NCBI RefSeq assembly: GCF_900456975.1 | Contig: NZ_UGYM01000002.1 | Location: 620,001 to 684,000 of the forward strand | Length of the DNA: 64,000 bases | From: Shewanella baltica | Lineage (GTDB): Bacteria > Pseudomonadota > Gammaproteobacteria > Enterobacterales > Shewanellaceae | Reading direction: 5' to 3' | Part shown: in pieces, positions 1 through 8,567 of the stretch | How positions within the stretch are numbered: position 1 is the stretch's first letter | Layout of the letters: every line of letters begins with the position of its first letter | Notes under the pieces: model-generated | Databases searched by the model: none | The model's input: the letters and a program-made list of their open reading frames with translations, nothing else | Told to the model about the DNA's origin: nothing | Made by a program: the position numbers and the translations under genes

Positions 1-221
1 TGAATCGAGGAGGGATGAATAATATTCTACAAATGACAAATATCATTCTTTATCGTCAGTAGACCGTTAAAATATACTCGTTCTCGCTAACGATATAATT
101 AAATATGTTACCGTTTTACGAGTTATTATTCAGAATGACAACTTGTTTATTTGAAGGCTAAGTTTCTGTGGGGAGTCTTGTTGTTCTGCTTCGTGCTTAG
201 GCTTCATTTATTACTGCACAT
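1..221. other. Intergenic stretch at window edge
   Basis: No gene is supported here. A 15-codon ORF begins at 15 behind an AGGAGGG run, but the run touches the start codon, so it is not a convincing ribosome site. The sequence is AT-rich and probably holds the 5' flank of whatever lies upstream of the window. Confidence 0.4.
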
Positions 222-247
222 AAAAAAGGAGCTCCTAGAAGCTCCTT
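222..247 (-). terminator. Rho-independent terminator of the M1 aminopeptidase gene
   Basis: AAGGAGCT (226-233) pairs with AGCTCCTT (240-247) around a 6-nt loop. Read on the minus strand the hairpin is followed by a run of six T, 25 bases past the stop of the aminopeptidase gene. Confidence 0.8.
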
Positions 248-271
248 GTTAATTCTAAAATGGCCTTAATC

Positions 272-2905
272 TCATTGAGTCATTTTATTTTTGATCAGCA
301 CGCAGCGCTGTTCCATTTGACGGGTTTCTAATAGATTGCGGCGGGTGAAATTCGATAATCCAGTTTGGCTATCAAGCACTTTATCCAATGCCGCTATGCT
401 AGTGTAGTTACAATCAGTAGGAATCAAGTTGTGAGCGTAGTTACGCATAAACACAGGGCCTTTTTTATCCATATCCCTCAAGCTCGCCAGACGTTCATCC
501 GCCGTAGCCGCGCTCAATAGTTTCTGCTCCGCAGGATAAAGATTTTCCATAATGATCCGTTGCTTGGAGAAAGGCAGGCTGTCTTGATGAACCTTGCTTA
601 ACCAGCGACGTTTGGCCGCCGCTTCTGGGCGGATCACTTGCGCCGCAAGCGCTGCTTTCTCGCCTGAGTCCGAATTATCCTTAGCCGCTTCTTTGGTTAA
701 ACGTTGCTGCGCGTTAGGGTAATCATAGCGATTGAGCTGGGTGATCATCGCCCAGCGTAAATCTTGATCTAAGGTTAATCCCTTAATTTTTGTCTCGCCG
801 TCAACGAGTTGCGCTAAATGGCGCAATGAATCCCTGTCGCTGGCTAAACTGACATACGCATCGAACCAAATACGTTGGAAGTCATTATCGCCTTTGCTTT
901 CCATCGCTTTTCTAAGGCTCATCTGGCTTAAGCCTTTGATTGCATTCTCAGCGTAGTTTTGCTGAATAGGTGCGATTTGTGCGAGATACTGCTTCGAGCG
1001 CAACATGCTATCGATGATCTGACCAACAATGGTGTAGTCCGTCTCAGCAGGCGCGTTAACAAACACTGTGCTTAGGTATTGCTCTAAGCTCAATTTACCT
1101 TCACGAACGCTGTCCCACAGACTTTGCCACAGCATAGAGCGCAGCAGTGGATCTGACACATTACTCAGCTGCTGTTTTGCGGTGTTAAAGGATTTGTCAT
1201 CGAGCTCGACTTTCACAAAGCCCCAATCATCAAAGTTTGGATAGACTAAGTCTGGGCAGCGCTCACCAATCAGTTGTTTGACTTCGGTACGCTCCCCCTT
1301 GTAAGTCACTGGCACTGTGACGTCATGACGCAAATCGAAGCGGCCTTGGGTAAAGAGTGCCACTTGGACTTTTTGTTCGCGTAATGTTGGCAGCTCAGCG
1401 CTTGCTGGGAGCTGTAGCAGGCTAAAGTCGCTGATACGGTTACCTTCACAGCGATATTCCGCCTTGATGGTGTTAACGCCCGCGCTGTAGAGCCATTCTT
1501 GAGTCCATGCGCTTAAATCACGACCAGCGGCTTTGCCTAGGCTATTGATAAAATCATCTAACTCGGCATTTTGATAACTATATTGTTTTAAATAATTGCT
1601 GACTCCGCGGCGAAACACCATGTCGCCCAGCAAGTGGCGCAGTTGTTTCAGTGTCGATGCGCCTTTTTGATAAGTGATCGCATCGATATTATCGAAGGCG
1701 TTTTGGGTCGTTGCCACTGGCACTTCAATTGGATGCGTAGTGACTAAGCTGTCCTGCTCATAAGCTCTTTGTTTGCCTTTGGCGTAAAAAGTGCGCCAAG
1801 CATTGGTGAATTCGGTCGCCTCCTGAGTCGCAAGCGTGCCCATAAAGGAGGCAAAGCTTTCATTGAGCCACAGGCCATTCCACCATTTCATGGTCACGAG
1901 ATCGCCAAACCATTGATGCGCCATTTCATGCATGATCACGCCGGCTAGGCTTTGTTTTTGATCTGCCGTCATGGCTGCTTTATAGAGGAAATGATCCTCG
2001 GCAAAGGTCACCGCACCCGCGTTTTCCATGGCGCCATAGAGGAAATCAGGCACCAGAATTTGATCATATTTCTTAAAGGGATATGGAATGCCAAAGTAGT
2101 TATCGAAGAAGGTTAACCCTTGTTTGGTATAGTTAAACCAATCCTGCGGTGTGACTTGATTCGCCACAGATTCACGGGCGAACAGGCGCATCGGATAGCG
2201 GCCCGAGTTGTCCTGCCACATGTGGTAAGGGCCCGCATGCATAGAAAAGTTATACGGACTGAGTTTTGGCGTATCAGGGAAGGTCCAACGATTGTAAGCG
2301 CCCGCTGGAGTGATTTGGCTTTCACGCATAGTGCTAATCACTTGCCAATCTTTGGGCGCTGTGACCGTAATCTGATAGTTGGCTTTGATATCCGGTTGGT
2401 CGAATACGGCAAACATTTGCTGCGCGGCGGCGGGTTCAAAATGCGAATAGAGGTAGACCTTGCCATCGACCGGATCTTTAAAACGGTGCAGGCCTTCGCC
2501 ATTAGTGCTGTGAGGGCGAGTAAACTGCACTTCAACCGTGTTTTCACCCGAGGTCAGCAGACGCGTATTTAAGCTAATGTAAGCGCCATTATAGTTTGGA
2601 TATACAGCGGTGCCGTTGATGATAAAGCGTTTTATCTGTGCCTTGTTTAAATCTAAGCTCAGTTGTTTTGGTATTTCACTTAATTGAAAGGTCACTTTGG
2701 AGGTGGCGGAAAACTCGGCTTCCCCTGTGAGCTGAAAATCCAATTCATAGCGAACATCGGAAATGATCTGCGAGCGCAGCGCAGCCTGATACTGGCTAAT
2801 GTAAGCACTGGCGTCACGTGGACCCGTATTAAGAGTGCTTTGGGTGGCACACGACATCAATGCGCCGCAGGCAAGGGCAACAAAACTGGCTTTAAACAAG
2901 TTCAC
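272..2905 (-). CDS. M1 family zinc aminopeptidase, lipoprotein
   Basis: An 877-residue metallo-aminopeptidase that should remove N-terminal residues from peptides, probably at the periplasmic side of a membrane. The M1 signature is complete: GAMEN at residues 291-295, HEMAH at 326-330 (two zinc ligands plus catalytic Glu) and the third zinc ligand Glu349 in WLNES. The start is placed at a GTG at 2905 because it follows GAAGGA by 7 bases and yields a lipoprotein signal ending in MSCA; the longer open frame to 3028 has a charged, non-signal N-terminus. The C-terminal half matches the helical ERAP1-like region of family members such as PepN, and overall length is usual. The gene stands alone, with its own terminator. 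Family assignment is firm; substrate preference cannot be read from sequence. Confidence 0.93.
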   Translation of the reverse strand: MNLFKASFVALACGALMSCATQSTLNTGPRDASAYISQYQAALRSQIISDVRYELDFQLTGEAEFSATSKVTFQLSEIPKQLSLDLNKAQIKRFIINGTAVYPNYNGAYISLNTRLLTSGENTVEVQFTRPHSTNGEGLHRFKDPVDGKVYLYSHFEPAAAQQMFAVFDQPDIKANYQITVTAPKDWQVISTMRESQITPAGAYNRWTFPDTPKLSPYNFSMHAGPYHMWQDNSGRYPMRLFARESVANQVTPQDWFNYTKQGLTFFDNYFGIPYPFKKYDQILVPDFLYGAMENAGAVTFAEDHFLYKAAMTADQKQSLAGVIMHEMAHQWFGDLVTMKWWNGLWLNESFASFMGTLATQEATEFTNAWRTFYAKGKQRAYEQDSLVTTHPIEVPVATTQNAFDNIDAITYQKGASTLKQLRHLLGDMVFRRGVSNYLKQYSYQNAELDDFINSLGKAAGRDLSAWTQEWLYSAGVNTIKAEYRCEGNRISDFSLLQLPASAELPTLREQKVQVALFTQGRFDLRHDVTVPVTYKGERTEVKQLIGERCPDLVYPNFDDWGFVKVELDDKSFNTAKQQLSNVSDPLLRSMLWQSLWDSVREGKLSLEQYLSTVFVNAPAETDYTIVGQIIDSMLRSKQYLAQIAPIQQNYAENAIKGLSQMSLRKAMESKGDNDFQRIWFDAYVSLASDRDSLRHLAQLVDGETKIKGLTLDQDLRWAMITQLNRYDYPNAQQRLTKEAAKDNSDSGEKAALAAQVIRPEAAAKRRWLSKVHQDSLPFSKQRIIMENLYPAEQKLLSAATADERLASLRDMDKKGPVFMRNYAHNLIPTDCNYTSIAALDKVLDSQTGLSNFTRRNLLETRQMEQRCVLIKNKMTQ

Positions 2906-3090
2906 AACTGAATCCTTCAACAATTTGTTTTGTTTTCTGCTTGGATATTTGCTTTCAATATCGGGAGTTTGGGGTTGCCTGAGTGGCAAATGATCCCTCG
3001 CGTCAGCGCCGATTTGAGCCAGTATCATTGCAGTGTATTTTGGCCGAGTACACTACCTTATTTACCTTGGATAACCAATGTTAAAAATGT

Positions 3091-3118
3091 AAAAAAAAGC
3101 CAGCGTTTAAGCTGGCTT
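3091..3118 (-). terminator. Rho-independent terminator of the lpoB operon
   Basis: AGCCAGC (3098-3104) pairs with GCTGGCT (3111-3117). On the minus strand the stem is followed by eight T. It lies about 40 bases after the lpoB stop and closes the five-gene minus-strand operon. Confidence 0.85.
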
Positions 3119-3159
3119 CTTGGGATCTCTGTTTGGCGGTAGTAAGCGCCAATAGACAA

Positions 3160-3753
3160 TTACATGCCTAAGAAAGACTTAGACTTCATCTTACGGATTT
3201 CTTTTTCATCAGACCATTCGATCAGGCCTGTTTCTAAATCCATTAAACGCATTGTCATCTTGTAGTACACATCTTTAGTGCTACCGTCTTGCTTAACTAT
3301 GCTAGATAAATTGCCGTATAACATGTATTGCGCGCCGATTTGACGACCAAATTTGATGGCGGTTGATGGATCAACCATGCCAGTGTTGTTTTGGTAATCC
3401 AATTGCTTACGGACTGAATCTACTTTAGTCATGTCGATAAAACGGAACTTGCCTGAGCGCAATAGTTTGTTGCTGATAGAGTCAGTAACAGACTCAGTAT
3501 CAATGTGCTCTGAGGTTTTGTTCTTGATGCTGTCGACAAATAAAATCGGACGGCTATTGGCTGTCATGGCCACGATAGGAGGGAAAGTCATCATGCTATC
3601 CACCATCTTGGCTGCAATAGCTTGTAGATCCGTTGAGCCAAAATTCTCATTGACGGTTTCAACTTCGGTGGCATCGCCATATTCGACTTTAGATTGACAT
3701 GCAGCCAGACCCATAACGGCAGCCAGCACAAAAATCAGTTTAAATTGTTTCAT
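3160..3753 (-). CDS. lpoB: LpoB-type penicillin-binding protein activator lipoprotein
   Basis: A 197-residue outer-membrane lipoprotein of the LpoB family, which in enterobacteria reaches through peptidoglycan to activate the synthase PBP1b. The start ATG at 3753 follows GGAAC and gives a clean lipoprotein signal with lipobox LAAC (Cys19); the open frame extends 13 codons further without a better site. The globular domain (about residues 60-197) includes features of the family such as SNKLLRSGKFRF, the GRQIGAQYMLYGNLS strand-turn and a C-terminal LIEWSDEKEIRK. It is the last gene of an operon with a COG3014 lipoprotein, 69 bases downstream of it, and is followed by a terminator. Assignment to the family is good; partner PBP is inferred. 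Confidence 0.85.
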   Translation of the reverse strand: MKQFKLIFVLAAVMGLAACQSKVEYGDATEVETVNENFGSTDLQAIAAKMVDSMMTFPPIVAMTANSRPILFVDSIKNKTSEHIDTESVTDSISNKLLRSGKFRFIDMTKVDSVRKQLDYQNNTGMVDPSTAIKFGRQIGAQYMLYGNLSSIVKQDGSTKDVYYKMTMRLMDLETGLIEWSDEKEIRKMKSKSFLGM

Positions 3754-3822
3754 AGTCAGTTCCATTTTGTGATTGTATAAACTTAATGACACACGTCTTA
3801 TTCAAATACCACAACCGCTAGG

Positions 3823-5226
3823 CTAAATGATTATTGAATAAATTCGGGTGTAATTACCAGTATCAATTGCCCAGACTAAGGTGGTTTTGCCTGCTGCAAC
3901 GTCAATTTTTGCCGGTGGCGCTTTATCTAACTGCAAAGTGTATTCACCTGCACTCAAATAACGCCGCCCGATCTGTGCTTGTTTAGGCAGCGTCAGCCAA
4001 CTACGGCGATCCGCTTGCTCTGTTACTACGTTAAAAATCTGCATCGCTATGCTGCCAATATCGGCGGCATTGTTTCCGGGGCTGCCACTCTTTCCAACCT
4101 GATAGGCCATCTCAGATTTGGCATAGACACGTGCGACTTGTCGAACCAAGGTTGCGGGCAGATCTTCTTTGAGTGCTGTGATGGCTAAGGCATCGATATT
4201 GGCAATAGGTTCAGTTTTCAGCACTGTACCTAAACCTTGCACTTGCGTCTCTGGCACAAAAGTATTGTTTGGCATGTAAGTGGCTAGCGATACAGTTTGC
4301 CAATTGCCATGGATAGTAAAAGGCACTGTGAGGGCTTGCTTGGCGGGCACAAAGCCGCGTTCAACCATTAAAATCACTTGGCCATCTTTGGGATTAGGCA
4401 ATTTAGCATCGCCCCAACGACGTTTGAACTCATCATATTGCGGCATGCCGAGTTGCTTGGCGAGACGCACCAGATCTTGCTGTAAATAGGTGTTGTCTGG
4501 GGTGATTTGTGCCGCTTTACGATAATCGATATAGGCATCGTTCGGCTCACCCAGTACTTCATGTAATACGCCAGTGGTGTAATAGCTGTAAGCGTTTAAG
4601 AACGAACTCGTCACAGTGCCTGCGGCTTGGCCTAGTTTGTTGACCTCGGCATCGATAGTCCCGTTCGCCATGGCTTGTACCGACTTTTGCGATTTTTGAT
4701 AGCGCTCTTGCTCACTGCTTTGTAACTCGTTACTGCGACGAACTTCGACTAAAGCACCTTGGTAATCGCCACTAAACAAATAATTCAGCGCTTGGTATTG
4801 GTGCAGCATGATGCGTTCATACCCAGGACCACGGTACGGAATCGCATTGTCGTTTAACACTAAGCTGCTGGCTGTGGCACTAATATCACTGACGCTGACT
4901 TTGGCCTTATCATCAAAGGCGGTGTAAGCATCGACCGCTTGTTGGTAGTACTTTTTACTGGCCGCAAAATCGCCGGCGACTTGAGCAATACGGCCCGCTT
5001 CTTGAGCATAGAGCAGGCCATCGTTGCCATTGATATTGCTGGCAAGTTTGTCGATATCGGCCAAGGGCGTTGCACTATTCAACTCTTGTTTAAGCGGTTC
5101 AATCTGTGAAGGGTAATTAATAAAAATACTGTTGTAGGCGCAGCCCGATAAACCTAGCGCCAATCCTATTGCCAAAGCGGGGGCGATAAACGCGCGAGAT
5201 AAAGGTGTAACCAAAGACAGTTTCAT
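3823..5226 (-). CDS. COG3014-type lipoprotein of unknown function
   Basis: A 467-residue predicted lipoprotein: signal peptide with lipobox LSGC (Cys29), then a helical region with TPR-like segments at about 60-270 (for example GDFAASKKYYQQAVDAY and LHEVLGEPNDAYIDYRKAAQ) and a beta-rich C-terminal part. The TPR-like repeats suggest protein contact. It belongs to the COG3014 group, often found beside LpoB-like genes; this pairing is known context, while a role in cell-wall synthesis is inference. Its ATG overlaps the stop of the upstream deformylase gene by one base (TAATG), implying coupled translation. Confidence 0.75.
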   Translation of the reverse strand: MKLSLVTPLSRAFIAPALAIGLALGLSGCAYNSIFINYPSQIEPLKQELNSATPLADIDKLASNINGNDGLLYAQEAGRIAQVAGDFAASKKYYQQAVDAYTAFDDKAKVSVSDISATASSLVLNDNAIPYRGPGYERIMLHQYQALNYLFSGDYQGALVEVRRSNELQSSEQERYQKSQKSVQAMANGTIDAEVNKLGQAAGTVTSSFLNAYSYYTTGVLHEVLGEPNDAYIDYRKAAQITPDNTYLQQDLVRLAKQLGMPQYDEFKRRWGDAKLPNPKDGQVILMVERGFVPAKQALTVPFTIHGNWQTVSLATYMPNNTFVPETQVQGLGTVLKTEPIANIDALAITALKEDLPATLVRQVARVYAKSEMAYQVGKSGSPGNNAADIGSIAMQIFNVVTEQADRRSWLTLPKQAQIGRRYLSAGEYTLQLDKAPPAKIDVAAGKTTLVWAIDTGNYTRIYSIII

Positions 5227-5783
5227 TATTGCGCTTCACCTTGTTCGATGGACTGGGCTGAAATCGACTGAGCCTGTTCAGGCATACGTGAACGCTCGAG
5301 TAAGGTGATCCCTTGCAGGTGATCAAATTCGTGTTGAAAAATCCGCGCAATAAAGCCTGTTAATTCGGCCTGTTGCCACTCGCCTTGTAAATTCTGGTAG
5401 CGCACTTCAATGGCTTGATGTCTTAGTATGTTAAATCTTTGGCCGGGAACGGACAGGCAACCTTCTTCGCCGCCGACTAATTCACTCGATGCATGAATGA
5501 TTTGTGGATTAACCACGACTACAGGCGCCATATTGGGTGCGTCGGGATAACGTTCATTAGGTCGAGAAGCCATAATAAATAAAGCTAAGGGACTGTGAAC
5601 CTGTGGCGCCGCGATGCCAACGCCTTTGGCGGCTTCCATGCTGGCAGACATTTGCTCTGCAAGGTGCGCGAGCTCGGCATCGAAATGATGCACTGCAATT
5701 GCAGTCTGCCCTAGGATAGCTTCACCCACTAACGCTATGGGTAATAAAGGCGGGGTTTGTTTTGGCATCAAATGTTTAAACAT
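5226..5783 (-). CDS. def: Peptide deformylase (paralogue in envelope operon)
   Basis: A 185-residue peptide deformylase, which removes the formyl group from new N-termini in the cytoplasm. All three metal-site motifs are present: GVGIAAPQ (54-61), EEGCLS (106-111, Cys109 ligand) and HEFDH (151-155, two His ligands and catalytic Glu). The start at 5783 follows AGGGA by 5 bases; a second Met six codons in is possible. Unlike the housekeeping def, which normally sits with fmt, this copy is embedded between slyX and a lipoprotein gene and overlaps the latter by one base, so it is probably a second copy. No residue needed for catalysis is missing. Confidence 0.9.
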   Translation of the reverse strand: MFKHLMPKQTPPLLPIALVGEAILGQTAIAVHHFDAELAHLAEQMSASMEAAKGVGIAAPQVHSPLALFIMASRPNERYPDAPNMAPVVVVNPQIIHASSELVGGEEGCLSVPGQRFNILRHQAIEVRYQNLQGEWQQAELTGFIARIFQHEFDHLQGITLLERSRMPEQAQSISAQSIEQGEAQ

Positions 5784-5847
5784 CGCATTCCCTGGATATT
5801 TTGCGGTAACCGTCTTTGAATCAAAGTCTTATTTTAAAGCGTCAGTA

Positions 5848-6060
5848 TTAGTAATGTGGCGGCGGCGTTTCTTCAGCCTGAGTCGCCATATTACTCGGTT
5901 CCATGTCTTGTAACTTACCAATTAACATGTGAATTTGGTGTTGCTGGTGAGCCACCAGTCGATTCAATTTGATCACTTCTTGGTTTAACTCTTCGACTGT
6001 GAGCTCTTGAAAAGCCAATTTGGTTTCTAGATCTTCAATTTGTGCTTGTACGCCTTGCAT
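5848..6060 (-). CDS. slyX: SlyX family protein
   Basis: A 70-residue, mostly coiled-coil protein (heptads through about residue 50) ending in the family's typical PPPHY tail. Function is unknown; in other gammaproteobacteria slyX lies near fkpA or slyD, as here, where fkpA is about 1.1 kb away on the other strand. It begins 9 bases after the WD40 gene and is 64 bases ahead of def, so it is an internal operon gene. Confidence 0.92.
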
Positions 6061-6069
6061 GACTAACCT

Positions 6070-7020
6070 CTATTGCTGCCAAGTCTCAACTAAGCCTTGG
6101 CTACTGATACTAACGACTTTATTGGTATCTCGAATTGCCACAGAGTATACAACGGCTCCTCGATTTTGGCTGTTTTTAGTGAGTGCAACCTGCCATTTTT
6201 CGATTTCTTTACCCGAGTCGCGTTGCCACAATATGACTTCCCGCGCCGGCGTTCCCGTTAATATCTGGCTGTCTTGTTTGATAAACCTCACCGCAGAAAA
6301 GTTCATCTGACGACGGGTAATATCTAACTGATTTAACAGTTTACCGCTAGTGTTATCCCAGATTTTGGCTTCATTTGTGCTGCCATTGGTAAAACTTAGT
6401 GTGCCACTGTCGTTAAGCGCCACTTTAGTGATACGGCTGCTTAAGGTCCAGCTATGAAGCGGTTGACCCGTTTGCGCCTGCCAAAGAATCGCCTGCATAT
6501 CATTCGACCCCGTCAATGCTAAACGGCCATCCGCGGAGAGGGCCACGCTATTGACGCGATCTTTATGTCCCAGAAATTTGATTAAGGCACTTTGGGCGGC
6601 ATTGAGCGACATAACGGAACCATCATTTAAACCAATGAGTAGCGCGCCATTATCAGCTACCGCCACGCTTTCACCGGATGAAGGCAAAGACCACCATCCT
6701 AGGGATTTACCGTCGGCTATTCTCCACATGGCAACTGAATCTCGGCTTAACGACGCTGCAAATAGTCCGTTGGGCGAAATTGCCGTACCTGTGACGCCAG
6801 TATTGATATCGCCATGTATCCATTGGTATTTAAGTGTATGGGTGCTGAGATCCCAGCATTGGACTCCACTACTTTGGGTGGCGACTAAGGCGAATTGTCC
6901 ATTGCTCGATAGACTCGCGCTATAGCTAGGTTCCGTGGTGAGAACGCTAATGTCTTCCGCTTTAGGATGGCAAGCTGTCAGAAAAATTGTGCAAATTACC
7001 AGCAGTAGATTTTTCTTCAT
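6070..7020 (-). CDS. WD40-repeat (beta-propeller) lipoprotein
   Basis: A 316-residue predicted lipoprotein: signal peptide with LTAC lipobox (Cys17) followed by successive WD40-like blades, seen as repeated units such as ALVATQSSGVQCWDLST, LFAASLSRDSVAMWRIAD and LALTGSNDMQAILWQAQTG. About six or seven blades fit the length, so it should fold as one propeller and act as a binding scaffold on the periplasmic face of a membrane. The ATG at 7020 follows AGGGAG by 8 bases and gives the signal peptide; an open frame to 7059 adds only polar residues. First gene of the slyX-def-lipoprotein-lpoB operon. No partner is known. Confidence 0.8.
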   Translation of the reverse strand: MKKNLLLVICTIFLTACHPKAEDISVLTTEPSYSASLSSNGQFALVATQSSGVQCWDLSTHTLKYQWIHGDINTGVTGTAISPNGLFAASLSRDSVAMWRIADGKSLGWWSLPSSGESVAVADNGALLIGLNDGSVMSLNAAQSALIKFLGHKDRVNSVALSADGRLALTGSNDMQAILWQAQTGQPLHSWTLSSRITKVALNDSGTLSFTNGSTNEAKIWDNTSGKLLNQLDITRRQMNFSAVRFIKQDSQILTGTPAREVILWQRDSGKEIEKWQVALTKNSQNRGAVVYSVAIRDTNKVVSISSQGLVETWQQ

Positions 7021-7059
7021 GAACTTGCTCCCTAAGTTGCTGTCTTTAGACTTGATCAA

Positions 7060-7073
7060 GTGACATTAATCAC
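7060..7073. promoter_or_regulatory. Candidate CRP-type site in divergent promoter region
   Basis: GTGACATTAATCAC has the GTGA-N6-TCAC core of a CRP/FNR-family operator. It lies 40 bases before the WD40 lipoprotein start and 102 bases before fkpA, in the only space that can hold both promoters. Core match only; binding is inferred. Confidence 0.4.
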
Positions 7074-7174
7074 TGTTAACCCATAAAGAATCTAGTTGGT
7101 ATAACCGAGATAACTAGTATAAAGTTGTCTCGCTTAGGTTATTGTAACCGCTTGAGGATGCTGAGGAAGCTTTA

Positions 7175-7948
7175 ATGAAATCGATTTATAAATTATCGTT
7201 AGTTGCATTGGCTGTTATTGGCCTATCTGCTTGTAATCAAGAAGAAAAAGCAGCTGCTGCGAGTACAAGTGTTGAATTAACGACAGAAGCTCAAAAAGAA
7301 GCTTATAGTGTAGGCGCTTCAATCGGTCGTTACATGTCTGGCCATATCAAAGAGCAAGAAGAATTAGGCCTACCAGTTGATCGCACTCTGATCGTCACTG
7401 GTTTCACTAATGGTCTGAATGACCAATTAAAATTAACCGAAGAAGAAATGCAAACCATTCTTCAAGGTCTAGATAAAAAGTTAAACGATAAACGTCAGGA
7501 ACAAGCTACTGCGATTTCTGCTAAGAACATCGAAGACGGTAAAAAATTCCTTGAAGAAAATAAGGCTAAGTCTGGCGTAGTGACAACTGAGTCTGGCTTA
7601 CAATACGAAGTATTAACACCAGGTACTGGCGAAAAACCTGCCGCAGAAGACACTGTAGAAGTGGATTATGTTGGTACTTTAATCGACGGTACTGAGTTCG
7701 ACAGTTCATACAAACGTGGTCAAACGGCTAAGTTCCCACTGAACCGCGTGATCCCAGGTTGGACCGAAGGCGTTCAATTAATGCCTGTTGGCGCTAAGTA
7801 CAAGTTTGTTATTCCTGCAAACTTAGCCTACGGCGAGCGTGACACTGGTACTATTCCACCAAATTCCACACTGGTTTTTGAAGTTGAATTGAAATCAGTT
7901 GAGAAAGCGTCTGCAACGCCAGCCGCTGAACCAGCAGCTAAAAAGTAA
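7175..7948 (+). CDS. fkpA: FKBP-type peptidyl-prolyl cis-trans isomerase, lipoprotein
   Basis: A 257-residue periplasmic prolyl isomerase/chaperone. It has an N-terminal signal with lipobox LSAC (Cys20), a helical FKBP_N dimerisation domain (about 35-130, rich in Gln/Glu/Lys) and a C-terminal FKBP domain (about 140-245) with the active-site pattern VDYVGTLIDGTEFDSSY and IPGWTEGVQLMPVG. E. coli FkpA is soluble, so the lipobox suggests membrane anchoring here. An Ala/Pro/Lys-rich tail ends the protein. Single gene with a strong terminator 36 bases after the stop. Confidence 0.92.
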   Translation: MKSIYKLSLVALAVIGLSACNQEEKAAAASTSVELTTEAQKEAYSVGASIGRYMSGHIKEQEELGLPVDRTLIVTGFTNGLNDQLKLTEEEMQTILQGLDKKLNDKRQEQATAISAKNIEDGKKFLEENKAKSGVVTTESGLQYEVLTPGTGEKPAAEDTVEVDYVGTLIDGTEFDSSYKRGQTAKFPLNRVIPGWTEGVQLMPVGAKYKFVIPANLAYGERDTGTIPPNSTLVFEVELKSVEKASATPAAEPAAKK

Positions 7949-7983
7949 TGAATTAACTGCCGCGTTTAATACTCAGTAAGTGG

Positions 7984-8014
7984 AATACCGCTCCTAAATG
8001 GGCGGTATTTTTTT
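7984..8014 (+). terminator. Rho-independent terminator of fkpA
   Basis: AATACCGCTC (7984-7993) pairs with GGGCGGTATT (8000-8009, one G-T pair), followed by a T run. Confidence 0.88.
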
Positions 8015-8567
8015 GTCTGTAAAAATCACATTATTGTTTTAATGCTTAATTTATTGCCATGCTATACAAGGTTTGCAGTCTTTAGTCATGTTTAGTTTTG
8101 TATAGCAACCATCAATATCTATCGGATATGCCAATGGATGAGATTAATCATTAAATCCAGTCCGTTTTAGCGTTGGATTTATTTCAAAATGATGAAGACT
8201 AAATTACGTTTTAATGATATCGGTCATCTGTTAAAGCGCCGCGTTCTTTATATTTTATTGGGTATCCCATACTGAAAAATATCATCAAAATATCACATTA
8301 AAATATTGGTTATTATTTGTTCGCGCTAGTGCTTTGGCTGAGCATATGTGTATTACTCTTACTGTTTGTTTTTATTTGGCTAATACTTTCGAATTATCAC
8401 CTTGTTCTGCTAGGTGAACAGTGTCATGTCCATAATCATTTACTCATCAATGTGTTACATTGGCAATGTGCGATCTTGCCCTCTTTTTTTAAGCATTCAA
8501 CTCTGAAATAATCCGCCCGCACGTTAATAGAAGTTAGCGGCAATATTATAATAATGGGGTTGATGAT
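8015..8567. other. Long AT-rich leader region before exeM, with inverted repeat
   Basis: No gene is convincing. A perfect 9-base inverted repeat, GCTATACAA at 8061-8069 and TTGTATAGC at 8098-8106, could be an operator or structured leader. A 64-codon frame at 8317 starts with TTG, lacks a ribosome site and is not called. Confidence 0.4.

Noticed and set aside
15..62. 15-codon ORF at the window start
   Set aside because: The purine-rich run is directly against the ATG with no spacing, and the peptide has no features.
8317..8511. 64-codon hydrophobic frame before exeM
   Set aside because: TTG start without a ribosome site, AT-rich leader DNA, no recognisable family.
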